Part shown: in pieces, positions 1 to 5,941 of the stretch
Numbering within the stretch: position 1 is the first letter of the stretch
How the letters are laid out: each line of letters starts with the position of its first letter
NCBI GenBank assembly: GCA_023488835.1
Contig: JAMDCS010000013.1
Span: 1 to 5,941, forward strand
Length of the DNA: 5,941 bases
Reading direction: 5' to 3'
Source: Candidatus Bathyarchaeota archaeon
GTDB taxonomy: Archaea > Thermoproteota > Bathyarchaeia > Bathyarchaeales > UBA233
Notes under the pieces: generated by a model
Database searches by the model: none
Seen by the model: only the letters and a program-made list of their open reading frames with translations
What the model was told of the DNA's origin: nothing
Program-made: the position numbers and the translations under genes

Positions 1-522
1 ACCATTATCCTAGAAAAGGCCGAGCGCGAATTCATCGAATCGCTAATAAAAGAAGGCAAAGAACCTGGAATTAAACCGCTCATTTCAAAAATGCTCGACA
101 TCTACAAAAGCATGATGATTTACGATTGGCATTTCCCAGGTGAGTACTACTGTGGAATAAGCCGTACAGCCTTCGTAAATGTCGAATTACTCAACATACT
201 AACTCAGCAGATTCCCAAGGAAAAATGGCTCGCAGTCGGCGAAAAAATGGGAGACGCCTTAAAAGTTTCTATCCAGTCAACGCTGGGTGTAGATGCGAGC
301 AAGCAAGAGAATTGGGAAGCCGTGTTCAAAAGGCTGAAGGTGCAGGGATTTGGAGATTTCTACCTTAAAGATAAGTTCTTGCTTTTGAAAACGCCTTTCA
401 TCCACGATTGTGAGATTTGGAAGGGCATCTTGGAAGGATTGCTTAGTGTTGAGTTGGAGACGCGGAATTCGGTGGCTCCGCTGGTTTTTGAGATTAAAAA
501 GCACAAATTACGCTCAATTTAG
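1..522 (+). CDS. Partial gene (5' end outside window): possible ribbon-helix-helix regulator with unassigned C-terminal domain
   Basis: The frame is open from the first base and stops with TAG at 520-522, so 173 codons of the C-terminal part are visible; the ATG at 91 is internal. The first residues (TIILEKAEREFIESLIKEG, then GIKPLISKMLDIYKSM) read as a short beta strand followed by two amphipathic helices. That is the ribbon-helix-helix pattern of small DNA-binding proteins, which dimerise through the strand. The remaining ~130 residues are a mixed alpha/beta domain: a helix around KWLAVGEKMGDALKVS, a GFGDFYLKDKFLLLKTPF strand pair, then a helix (CEIWKGILEGLLSVEL) and a final strand (APLVFEIKK). 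The order of a nonpolar strand, a Cys-containing G..EG helix and a closing strand recalls V4R/heme-NO-binding-like sensor folds, but only weakly. A transcription regulator is an inference. It is separated from hisG by 233 nt and need not be functionally linked to it. Confidence 0.7.
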   Translation, partial: TIILEKAEREFIESLIKEGKEPGIKPLISKMLDIYKSMMIYDWHFPGEYYCGISRTAFVNVELLNILTQQIPKEKWLAVGEKMGDALKVSIQSTLGVDASKQENWEAVFKRLKVQGFGDFYLKDKFLLLKTPFIHDCEIWKGILEGLLSVELETRNSVAPLVFEIKKHKLRSI

Positions 523-542
523 AAAAAAGTCGTATCCGACAG

Positions 543-550
543 TTAAATAT
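543..550 (+). promoter_or_regulatory. Candidate archaeal TATA box
   Basis: TTAAATAT lies about 20 nt after the stop of the upstream gene and resembles the archaeal TATA consensus (TTTAWATA-like). If used, transcription would start near 570-577 and leave a leader of about 180 nt before hisG. An alternative is ATTTATTA at 561-568. A weaker one is TTAGATAC at 719-726, which would give a start close to the hisG ATG and an almost leaderless mRNA. The sequence alone does not decide between them. Confidence 0.25.
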
Positions 551-731
551 TAGGAAACAGATTTATTAGGGAGGCAGGCGTTCAGGTGTCTTCCAGTGGT
601 ATATGATGAGGGATTGCGTTCATACAAGGCGATTGCCTTCATTGAAAATGTAAGAACGATTGGCTATTTGGAATTAGGCGCAACCCCCCGAAGACCCGTT
701 TTGGGCAGACAAAATCCCCTTAGATACCTCT

Positions 732-743
732 CTAAACGTTTAG
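732..743. promoter_or_regulatory. Perfect 12-bp palindrome at the hisG start, possible operator
   Basis: CTAAACGTTTAG is identical to its reverse complement. It ends 12 nt before the hisG ATG and shares its last three bases with the ribosome binding site TAGGAG (741-746). Allowing one bulged T at 731, the symmetry extends to CTC (728-730) pairing with GAG (744-746). As RNA this could fold into a hairpin with loop ACGT that hides the ribosome binding site; as DNA it has the form of a site for a dimeric repressor. Neither role is shown. Confidence 0.35.
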
Positions 744-746
744 GAG
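741..746 (+). promoter_or_regulatory. Ribosome binding site of hisG
   Basis: TAGGAG lies 9 nt before the ATG at 756. It supports that start, which also gives the expected HisG N-terminus (MDKIKFAIPKGSLE). It overlaps the palindrome at 732-743. Confidence 0.6.
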
Positions 747-755
747 AAAAAATTT

Positions 756-1735
756 ATGGATAAAATAAAATTTGCAATCCCAAAAGGCTCCCTAGAAAAA
801 GCAACAGCGGAATTCTTCTCTAAATCAGGATTCAAAATTGGCGGAACAGAACGCACATACCGCCCCACAATAAACGACCCCCAAATAGAAATGAAGGTGC
901 TAAGGCCCCAAGAAATCCCCGTCTTCGTCAACGAAGGCCTCCAAGACCTAGGCATCACGGGGGAGGACTGGGTTAAAGAAAACAAAGCAGACGTCGAAAT
1001 CCTCCAAAACCTCGAATACGGAAAAATCAAACTCGTCATAGCCGTGCCAAAGAGCGTGCCTGAAAAAAGCACTATGGGCGAGTTCATGGAATCGGTCTGG
1101 AGTCAGGGCAAAAACTTCCGCATCAGCCTGAATACCTAAACATCGCCTCCGAATACCTCAAAAACACCCCACAATACAAGAAGCGTTTTGGCAACGCTGA
1201 CCCCATGATTGTAACCCCTTGGTGGAGAAAAGGCGACAACTCGCGAGCGAAGATTTTCCTCTCGTTTGGCGCAACTGAGGCTAAGCCGCCAGAAGACTCC
1301 GACTGCATCATGGACGTAACTGAAACAGGCACAACCATAGAAGCTAATAACCTGCGAATCATAGAAACCGTCCTGAAATCCGCCGCGGTGCTTATCGCTA
1401 ACAAAAAAAGCCTCGAAGACCCCGAGAAACGAGAGAAAATCTATGACATAGTCGCCCTGCTAAAAGGCGTCGTGGACGGCTCTAAAAGAATCCATATATT
1501 CGTTAACGTTAAAAAAGCAAACCTGAAGCGATTGCTCACCGAATTGCCCGCATTAAAAAACCCAACCATATCGCCGTTGGCAGACGACACTTGGGTTAGC
1601 GTAAACACCGTCATCGAAAAAGACTGCCTAATTGAGCTGCTGCCCAAGATTCGCAAACTAGCCCAAGGCTTAGTCGTTTATGAGCCGCGGCAGGTTTGCT
1701 TTTTTAACGTTAACGCAATCAGCCGCGCTGGATGA
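756..1735 (+). CDS. hisG: ATP phosphoribosyltransferase HisG, long form, interrupted by a frameshift
   Basis: HisG condenses ATP with PRPP to form phosphoribosyl-ATP, the first and normally feedback-controlled step of histidine synthesis in the cytoplasm. The N-terminal part (756 to about 1127) carries IPKGSLEKAT at residues 8-17 and GLQDLGITGEDW at 61-72, both typical of HisG. It then runs into a TAA at 1137-1139. The homologous continuation (EYLNIASEYLKNTPQYKKRF, then MIVTPWW) starts at 1130 in the frame one base back and ends at TGA 1733-1735. It includes the PRPP loop DVTETGTTIEANNL (corrected residues 187-200) and a C-terminal HisG_C-type domain from about residue 242 (KRIHIFVNVKKANL to VVYEPRQVC). 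This domain marks the long, HisZ-independent form. With one base restored the protein would be 326 residues. Sequencing or assembly error is the likeliest cause; a real null allele is possible. The family call is secure, the integrity is not. Confidence 0.9.
1125..1139 (+). other. Frame break in hisG: apparent single-base deletion
   Basis: Upstream codons read through FRIS (ending AGC at 1125-1127). Downstream homologous codons resume at GAA 1130. Only two bases, CT, lie between, where a full codon is expected; ACT would give the HisG-like FRISTEYLNIA. In the original frame the ribosome reads three foreign codons (CTG AAT ACC) and stops at TAA 1137-1139. The protein similarity is continuous right up to the join on both sides. 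Confidence 0.8.
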
Positions 1736-1759
1736 GATAGCACGGAGAAAAGAAGGTCA

Positions 1760-3061
1760 ATGCGCGAAGGATTCACAGTAAAAGTCTGGAATTCAAAAGA
1801 GTTACCTGCCAATTGGTTCAAAAGACAGCAGACTGACCAAAAAGCCACGCAAGAGCTCGAAAACAACGTTAAAGCCATCATAAACCAAGTCAAAGCAAAC
1901 GGCGATGGAGCGCTCGTGGAGTTTGCGCTCAAATTTGATAAAGCTGAACTAAACCTGCGGGGTCTCAAAGTGAAAGCGGGGGAAATCAAGGAAGCCTATA
2001 CGAAAACCAGCCCGCAACAAGTCTCCGCCCTCAAATTCATGAAGGAAAAAGTCAACGCTTTCCAAAAACAAATGCTCACCCAAACCGACATCAAAACCAC
2101 AAATGACGGAATATCTATTCAGACGGTTCTGCGTCCAATCGAAAGTGTCGGATGCTACGTTCCAGGGGGACAAGCAGCCTACCCGAGTACACTAGTCATG
2201 ACGGCGGTTCCAGCCAAAGTGGCAGGTGTCCCACGGATTGTTGTATGTTCACCATCGGATGCTAAAGGCAAAGTTAACCCTCTGGTTCTAGTCGCTGCCG
2301 ACATCTGCGGAGTCGATGAGATTTACCGAGTTGGCGGAGCCCAAGCTATCGCTGCTTTAGCTTACGGAACAAAAACCATAGCGCCCGTGCGAAAAATCGT
2401 CGGTCCAGGCAGCAAATACGTGACTGCGGCAAAGGTTCTGGTTTCTACGGAAATTGCGATTGATATGCCTGCTGGCCCAAGCGAAGTCCTCATTTTGGCA
2501 GATGAGTCGGCTGATGCGCGGCTGATTGCTTTCGATATGGTTTCACAGGCTGAGCATGGCGGAGACAGCGTTGCTGGACTTATAACAACGTCTGAAAAGG
2601 TTTCTTTGCAAGTTCAAGAGAACCTCGCCAAAGTTGCCGCTTCAGCAGAGAGGGCCGAAAAAGTATCAGAATCACTAGCCAAATTCGGCTTCATAATCGT
2701 CTGCAGAAGCATGGATGAGGCAGTGTGTTTAGTGAACCAGTTTGCGGCTGAGCACTTAGAAGTCTTGACTGCTAAGCCCAAAGAAATTGCAGACCAACTC
2801 ATCGCTGGACTAATACTCTTAGGTCCCTATAGCCCCGTTGCCTTAAGCGACTACGGAAGCGGAACCAACCATGTGCTACCCACTGGCGGCTTCGCACAAG
2901 CGTTCTCAGGCTTATCAGCTTTGGACTTTATGCGGCGAGTAAGTATAGTTGAAAGCTCAAAAACAGGGCTAGAAAGAGTAAAAGACAGCATCAAGGTATT
3001 GACGGAAGCAGAGAATCTTCCAAACCACTACAAAGCAATAAAGGCAAGGTTTGAAAAATGA
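1760..3061 (+). CDS. hisD: Histidinol dehydrogenase
   Basis: HisD is a zinc enzyme that oxidises L-histidinol twice with NAD+ to give L-histidine, the last two steps of the pathway. At 433 residues it has the usual length. The family signatures appear in order: CYVPGGQAAYPSTLVM, GVDEIYRVGGAQAIAALAYG, VGPGSKYVTAAK, DMPAGPSEVLILAD, SQAEHGGDS, AAEHLEVL and LSDYGSGTNHVLPTGG. By comparison with the E. coli enzyme, the zinc ligands are Q263, H266, D364 and H423, and the catalytic acid/base pair is E331-H332; all are present. It starts 24 nt after hisG. No start codon exists between the hisG stop, which is in the same frame, and ATG 1760. Ribosome binding is unusual: AAGGT (1753-1757) is only 2 nt away and GGAG (1744-1747) is 12 nt away. 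Its last codons contain the hisC start. Confidence 0.97.
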   Translation: MREGFTVKVWNSKELPANWFKRQQTDQKATQELENNVKAIINQVKANGDGALVEFALKFDKAELNLRGLKVKAGEIKEAYTKTSPQQVSALKFMKEKVNAFQKQMLTQTDIKTTNDGISIQTVLRPIESVGCYVPGGQAAYPSTLVMTAVPAKVAGVPRIVVCSPSDAKGKVNPLVLVAADICGVDEIYRVGGAQAIAALAYGTKTIAPVRKIVGPGSKYVTAAKVLVSTEIAIDMPAGPSEVLILADESADARLIAFDMVSQAEHGGDSVAGLITTSEKVSLQVQENLAKVAASAERAEKVSESLAKFGFIIVCRSMDEAVCLVNQFAAEHLEVLTAKPKEIADQLIAGLILLGPYSPVALSDYGSGTNHVLPTGGFAQAFSGLSALDFMRRVSIVESSKTGLERVKDSIKVLTEAENLPNHYKAIKARFEK

Positions 3062-4182
3062 GCGAATCCTACCAAAAATGGCTAAAACAAAAACTGGAGA
3101 AACTCCAAGCAATAGACTGCTATTCTGCTGGAGCAACGCCTGAAACAGTAGCGAAGCAACTGGGTGTCACTACAAAGCAAATAATTAAGTTAAATTTCAA
3201 CGAGAACTTGTTCATTCCCAGAGTCAAACAAGCGAAGCTTATGAAAGAGTTGTCAGAGGAGATTGATTTGCGCATGTACCCCGAAGACGAGGAGGTGAAA
3301 CTGCGCGAAAAACTCACTGGCTACATCAAAGTTCCAAAGGACTTCCTCGTGGTCGGCAATGCAAGCGACGAATTAATCGACCGCATAATAAGGCTCTTCA
3401 TCGAAAAAGGCGACATCGCAATCTCGTTTGAACCAACATTCTCCATTCCCCGGCTCTGCGTTAAACGTCAAGAAGGCGAATACATCACAGTGCCCCTGCT
3501 AAGCAACCTGCAACTGGACGTAAAGGAGATGCTTTCCAAGTTTTCAGATAAAACAAGACTCCTCTACCTCTGCTCACCCAACAGCCCCACCGCAACACAG
3601 TACAAACCCGAAGACATTGAATCCTTAGTCAAGGCCTTCCCGGGTATCGTCATCCTCGACGAGGCGTACGGTGAATTCGCTGATTACTCGTTTGTGCCGC
3701 GGATACGGGAGTTTGAGAACATGATTATCCTGCGGACCTTCTCCAAAGCATTTGGTTTAGCTGCTCTTCGGCTCGGTTACGCAGTCGCAAATCCCGAGTT
3801 AGCCAAGATTTTAACCGAAAAAACCCCGCTGCCCTACCCAGTTAGTGGTTTCACACTCAGGCTGGGCTCTAAAATGCTTGACAACGTTGACATAATGATG
3901 GAATCCGTCAGGCAAACGAAGAAGGAGCGGGCAAGACTGATAAAGGCACTAAACGAAATAGAAGGCGTACAAGCATTCGATTCGCAAGCCAACTTTGTGC
4001 TGATGAACACGCAAAAACCCTGCGACATAGTTAACCAGAAGCTGCTTTGGAAAGGAATTATGGTCAAGAAATGGGGCAAAATCCTCCAGTACGAAAACTG
4101 CTTCCGCGTCACAGTTGGCTTGCCAGAAATGAACGCTAAACTAATCGAGGCATTAAAGGAAATTGAAGGGGAAGATGAATGA
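3058..4182 (+). CDS. hisC: Histidinol-phosphate aminotransferase
   Basis: HisC is a fold-type I PLP aminotransferase that converts imidazole-acetol phosphate and glutamate to histidinol phosphate and 2-oxoglutarate. The protein has 374 residues, normal for the family. Visible PLP-site elements are N175 (CSPNSPT), D201 and Y204 (ILDEAYGEF), the Schiff-base lysine K230 (TFSKAFGLA), R238 (LRLGY), and the carboxylate-binding arginine R350 (CFRVTVGLPE). The N-terminal substrate segment reads LNFNENLFIP rather than the common NENPYGP form, and SPNSPTATQY replaces the common NPNNPTG. I remember both traits from thaumarchaeal-type HisC. The start overlaps the hisD stop by 4 nt (ATGA), with AAGGT at 3046-3050 serving as the ribosome binding site, so translation is probably coupled to hisD. 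Other class I/II aminotransferases look similar in isolation, but the operon position settles the role. Confidence 0.95.
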   Translation: MSESYQKWLKQKLEKLQAIDCYSAGATPETVAKQLGVTTKQIIKLNFNENLFIPRVKQAKLMKELSEEIDLRMYPEDEEVKLREKLTGYIKVPKDFLVVGNASDELIDRIIRLFIEKGDIAISFEPTFSIPRLCVKRQEGEYITVPLLSNLQLDVKEMLSKFSDKTRLLYLCSPNSPTATQYKPEDIESLVKAFPGIVILDEAYGEFADYSFVPRIREFENMIILRTFSKAFGLAALRLGYAVANPELAKILTEKTPLPYPVSGFTLRLGSKMLDNVDIMMESVRQTKKERARLIKALNEIEGVQAFDSQANFVLMNTQKPCDIVNQKLLWKGIMVKKWGKILQYENCFRVTVGLPEMNAKLIEALKEIEGEDE

Positions 4183-4754
4183 GGAAAGAGGAAGTTTACC
4201 GTAAAACCAAAGAAACCGAAGTTAAAGTATCTGTGAATCTCGATGGCGATGGAAAAGTAAACGTAAACACCGCCGTGCCGTTCCTTGACCACATGCTTAC
4301 TTCGCTTGCGACGCACAGCTTAATCGACATAACCGCGTCGGTGAAGGGCGATTTGGTGCACCACTGTGTCGAGGACATAGCCATAGGCTTAGGTGAAGCC
4401 TTAAACAAGTCCTTAGGTACACGAGAAGGAATCGCACGCTTCGGCAGCGCAGCCGCACCCATGGACTGCTCACTCGCATTTGCCGCCGTAGACTTAGTTA
4501 AGCGCCCCTACTTCAAAATCGACCTCAAACTCAGAGGCAAAAAAGTGGAAGAGATGCCAACCGAAGACATCAACCACTTCTTCGAATCCCTCGCCACCGC
4601 ACTGCAAGCAAATGTGCACATTTTCGTTGAGTATGGCAGCAACGACCACCACAAAGCCGAAGCCGCAACCAAAGCCCTCGCACTATCCCTACGCCAAGCG
4701 GTAGCCATGGATCCCAGACGCAAAGGCGTGCCCAGTTCCAAGGGAGTCATCTAA
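4179..4754 (+). CDS. hisB: Imidazoleglycerol-phosphate dehydratase (monofunctional HisB)
   Basis: This enzyme removes water from imidazoleglycerol phosphate to give imidazole-acetol phosphate, the substrate of HisC. It is a Mn-dependent enzyme that assembles as a 24-mer in known homologues. The 191 residues cover only the dehydratase; there is no N-terminal HAD phosphatase as in the bifunctional enterobacterial HisB. Metal-site motifs are present in both halves: FLDHML (35-40, with H38) and HHCVED (61-66) in the first, and NDHHKAE (155-161) in the second, plus the closing SSKG that contacts substrate phosphate in the family. The start overlaps the hisC stop by 4 nt (ATGA), and AAGGGG at 4166-4171 is a well-placed ribosome binding site. 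A separate histidinol-phosphate phosphatase is required and is not in this window. Confidence 0.97.
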   Translation: MRKEEVYRKTKETEVKVSVNLDGDGKVNVNTAVPFLDHMLTSLATHSLIDITASVKGDLVHHCVEDIAIGLGEALNKSLGTREGIARFGSAAAPMDCSLAFAAVDLVKRPYFKIDLKLRGKKVEEMPTEDINHFFESLATALQANVHIFVEYGSNDHHKAEAATKALALSLRQAVAMDPRRKGVPSSKGVI

Positions 4755-5359
4755 TGCCTAAGGCAGTGATTTTCGACTACGGCGTAGGAAACTTGCTTAG
4801 CCTGAAAACTGCTTTGGAAAAAGCAGGCTTAAACGCGTCAATCGGCACTACCGCAAAGGACTTGGCGAAAGCAGACGCCATCGCATTGCCTGGTGTGGGA
4901 AGCTTCACTGCAGCATCAAGCAAACTTGACTCAGTTAAGGAAACACTACAAACAAAAATCAAAGACGGCACACCGCTGCTTGGCATTTGCTTGGGGTTGC
5001 AGCTTTTCTTTGAGAACAGCGAAGAAGGACCAGGCAACGGTTTAGCATTCTTCAAAGGCAAAAATGTGCAGTTACCCAAAACTGTAAAGGTGCCCCATAT
5101 GGGTTGGAACACACTAAACATCGTCAAGCAAAACGAGCTCTTTGACGGCATAGCGGAGGGCACGTACGTTTACTTCGTGCACTCGCTCTACCCAGTGCCC
5201 AAAGACAAAAAAATAGTCATCACCCAAACCGAGTACGGAACAACCTTCACCTCATCAATCGCCAGCAAAAACATCTACGGCACCCAGTTCCACCCAGAAA
5301 AATCAGGAGACGTAGGCTTAAAAATCCTCAAAAACTTCGTCAAAACCGTAGTAAGGTGA
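4754..5359 (+). CDS. hisH: Imidazole glycerol phosphate synthase, glutaminase subunit HisH
   Basis: HisH hydrolyses glutamine and channels ammonia to HisF, which makes imidazoleglycerol phosphate and AICAR. The 201 residues form a class I (triad) glutamine amidotransferase. The start DYGVGNLLSL, the oxyanion-region motif LPGVGSF (45-51), the nucleophile C79 in LLGICLGLQLFF, HMGWNTL, VHSLYP, and the His/Glu pair H180 and E182 in GTQFHPEKSGD are all visible. It shares one base with the hisB stop (TAATG). AAGGGAG at 4740-4746 lies 7 nt before the ATG, so the start is well supported and coupled to hisB. The partner hisF is not seen here; it would be expected after hisA. Confidence 0.97.
   Translation: MPKAVIFDYGVGNLLSLKTALEKAGLNASIGTTAKDLAKADAIALPGVGSFTAASSKLDSVKETLQTKIKDGTPLLGICLGLQLFFENSEEGPGNGLAFFKGKNVQLPKTVKVPHMGWNTLNIVKQNELFDGIAEGTYVYFVHSLYPVPKDKKIVITQTEYGTTFTSSIASKNIYGTQFHPEKSGDVGLKILKNFVKTVVR
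5353..5359 (+). promoter_or_regulatory. Ribosome binding site of hisA, containing the hisH stop codon
   Basis: AAGGTGA is a good match to the anti-Shine-Dalgarno complement (GGAGGTGATC) and ends 8 nt before the ATG at 5368. Its last three bases are the TGA of hisH, so a ribosome terminating on hisH sits on the hisA initiation signal. It favours ATG 5368 over the in-frame TTG at 5362. Confidence 0.65.
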
Positions 5360-5367
5360 CTTTGCAG

Positions 5368-5941
5368 ATGCAGTTGATTCCAGCAATCGATTTAATGGAT
5401 GGCAAAATCGTTCGTTTAACACGTGGAGAAGCAAAAACCGCTAAATTCTATGAAAGCCAATTCGGCACCCCAGTTGAAGCCGCACAGCGTTGGCGGGATG
5501 AAGGCGCTGGCAAACTTCACATCATCGATTTGGACGCAGCTTTTGGGATTGGCAACAACCACTCAGTCATCGCTGAGGTTGCGAAAAATGTTAAATTACC
5601 CATTCAAGTCGGCGGGGGAATACGCAGCTTCGAAATAGCCGAGAAACTCTTCAAAACAGGCATCACCCAAGTTATCCTTGGCGCCTTAGCGTTTAGCGAC
5701 CCCGCAGCAATTGGCAAAATTCAGAAAAAATTCGGCGCAGAATCAGTCATAGTAGCCTTAGACAACAAAGAAGGGCTAGTCATGGTTGAAGGATGGAAAA
5801 CCGCAACCGCTATGACCATGCAAGACGCGCTTGAAAAATACACTGCCCTTGGGGTCCGCCGTTTCCTGATAACTTCCATCGCCCAGGACGGCATGCTTAA
5901 TGGTCCAGACCTAGGAACGCTCAGCCAAGCCTGTTTTGAAG
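5368..5941 (+). CDS. hisA: ProFAR isomerase HisA (partial, 3' end outside window)
   Basis: HisA opens the ribose of ProFAR (an Amadori rearrangement) to give PRFAR, the substrate of HisH-HisF. It is a (beta/alpha)8 barrel of two similar halves. The frame is open from ATG 5368 to the window end, giving 191 codons plus one base, roughly four fifths of the usual ~240 residues. The catalytic aspartates are D8 (IPAIDLMDGK) in the first half and D132 (VALDNKEG) in the second. VGGGIRS (81-87) is the phosphate-binding loop after strand 3, and ITSIAQDGMLNGPD near the edge is the second-half counterpart. HisF is related but begins differently (typically RIIPCLDV), so HisA is the better call. Its ribosome binding site contains the hisH stop. 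TTG 5362 is a less likely start. Confidence 0.95.
   Translation, partial: MQLIPAIDLMDGKIVRLTRGEAKTAKFYESQFGTPVEAAQRWRDEGAGKLHIIDLDAAFGIGNNHSVIAEVAKNVKLPIQVGGGIRSFEIAEKLFKTGITQVILGALAFSDPAAIGKIQKKFGAESVIVALDNKEGLVMVEGWKTATAMTMQDALEKYTALGVRRFLITSIAQDGMLNGPDLGTLSQACFE

Larger units (their letters stand above)
523..755. other. Intergenic region / probable his operon leader
   Basis: This 233-nt gap is the only long stretch without a confident gene. It holds an A/T-rich promoter candidate near 543-550 and a second A/T-rich stretch at 561-568. A 5-bp inverted repeat lies at 626-630/635-639 (AAGGC-gatt-GCCTT), and a second at 699-703/710-714 (TTTTG-ggcaga-CAAAA). A perfect palindrome at 732-743 abuts the hisG ribosome binding site. 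No tRNA-like fold, no T-rich terminator after the upstream gene and no histidine-codon-rich leader peptide could be found. One frame (554-763) stays open for 69 codons without an ATG and is treated as a finding rather than a gene. Confidence 0.7.

Noticed and set aside
523..570. Terminator after the upstream gene
   Set aside because: No T-run or GC-rich hairpin followed by T's is present on the + strand; only an A-run at 522-527 was seen.
603..653. Short ATG frame of 16 codons in the leader as a histidine attenuator peptide
   Set aside because: It contains a single His codon, has no well-placed ribosome binding site, and is not followed by terminator/antiterminator stems. It lacks the signs of his attenuation.
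665..715. Possible tRNA or structured RNA around the C-rich stretch CAACCCCCCGAAGACCCG
   Set aside because: No acceptor pairing, T-loop GTTCRA or anticodon stem could be assembled on either strand. Only a 5-bp TTTTG/CAAAA repeat is present.
1063..1115. Programmed -1 frameshift sites in hisG (A6 at 1063-1068; C AAA AAC at 1109-1115)
   Set aside because: Neither is a proper X XXY YYZ heptamer in the reading frame. Slipping at either would replace residues that look homologous up to FRIS at 1127. A missing base at about 1128 explains the data better.
740..1404. Antisense frames across hisG
   Set aside because: Their translations show no family motifs, and they lie opposite well-recognised HisG segments. 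They are by-products of the coding bias of the + strand. The same applies to the antisense frames over the other his genes.
5423..5638. 71-codon ATG frame in the + strand as a separate gene
   Set aside because: It is an out-of-frame shadow of hisA, whose own frame (from 5368) carries the catalytic Asp residues and the GGG phosphate loop.

Overview
The window is the 5' part of a histidine biosynthesis operon, read entirely on the + strand. It is preceded by the 3' end of an unrelated small gene that enters from the left edge. Gene order is [partial unknown gene] - hisG - hisD - hisC - hisB - hisH - hisA (cut by the right edge). The source is most likely an archaeon of the Thaumarchaeota/Bathyarchaeota side of the TACK group. 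The clues are a monofunctional HisB, a HisC whose motifs (LNFNENLFIP, CSPNSPTATQY, LRTFSKAFGLA) resemble the HisC of those lineages as I remember them, lysine- and glutamate-rich proteins at middling GC, and very tight gene packing. This placement rests on recognition, not on a tree.

Region by region. Positions 1-522 hold the C-terminal 173 codons of a protein whose first visible residues look like a ribbon-helix-helix DNA-binding unit; the rest is an unassigned alpha/beta domain. Positions 523-755 form the only sizeable gap. It contains an A/T-rich promoter candidate, small inverted repeats, a perfect 12-bp palindrome touching the hisG ribosome binding site, and an unexplained ATG-less open frame that runs into hisG. 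Positions 756-1735 are hisG (long form with the C-terminal regulatory domain), broken once near 1128 by what reads as a single missing base. From 1760 to the end, hisD, hisC, hisB, hisH and hisA follow at 24-nt, 4-nt overlap, 4-nt overlap, 1-nt overlap and 8-nt spacings, which argues for one transcript with translational coupling.

Together the genes encode these pathway steps: ATP + PRPP condensation (HisG), ProFAR isomerisation (HisA), the glutaminase half of IGP synthase (HisH), IGP dehydration (HisB), transamination (HisC) and the final two oxidations to histidine (HisD). HisF, HisI, HisE and a histidinol-phosphate phosphatase are not in the window; the first three may lie beyond the right edge. 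Key catalytic residues are present in every intact enzyme.

I looked for an undescribed system and did not find a convincing one. This is a conventional biosynthetic operon. The points worth checking are the hisG frame break, the palindrome at the hisG start, the open frame in the leader and the identity of the upstream partial gene.
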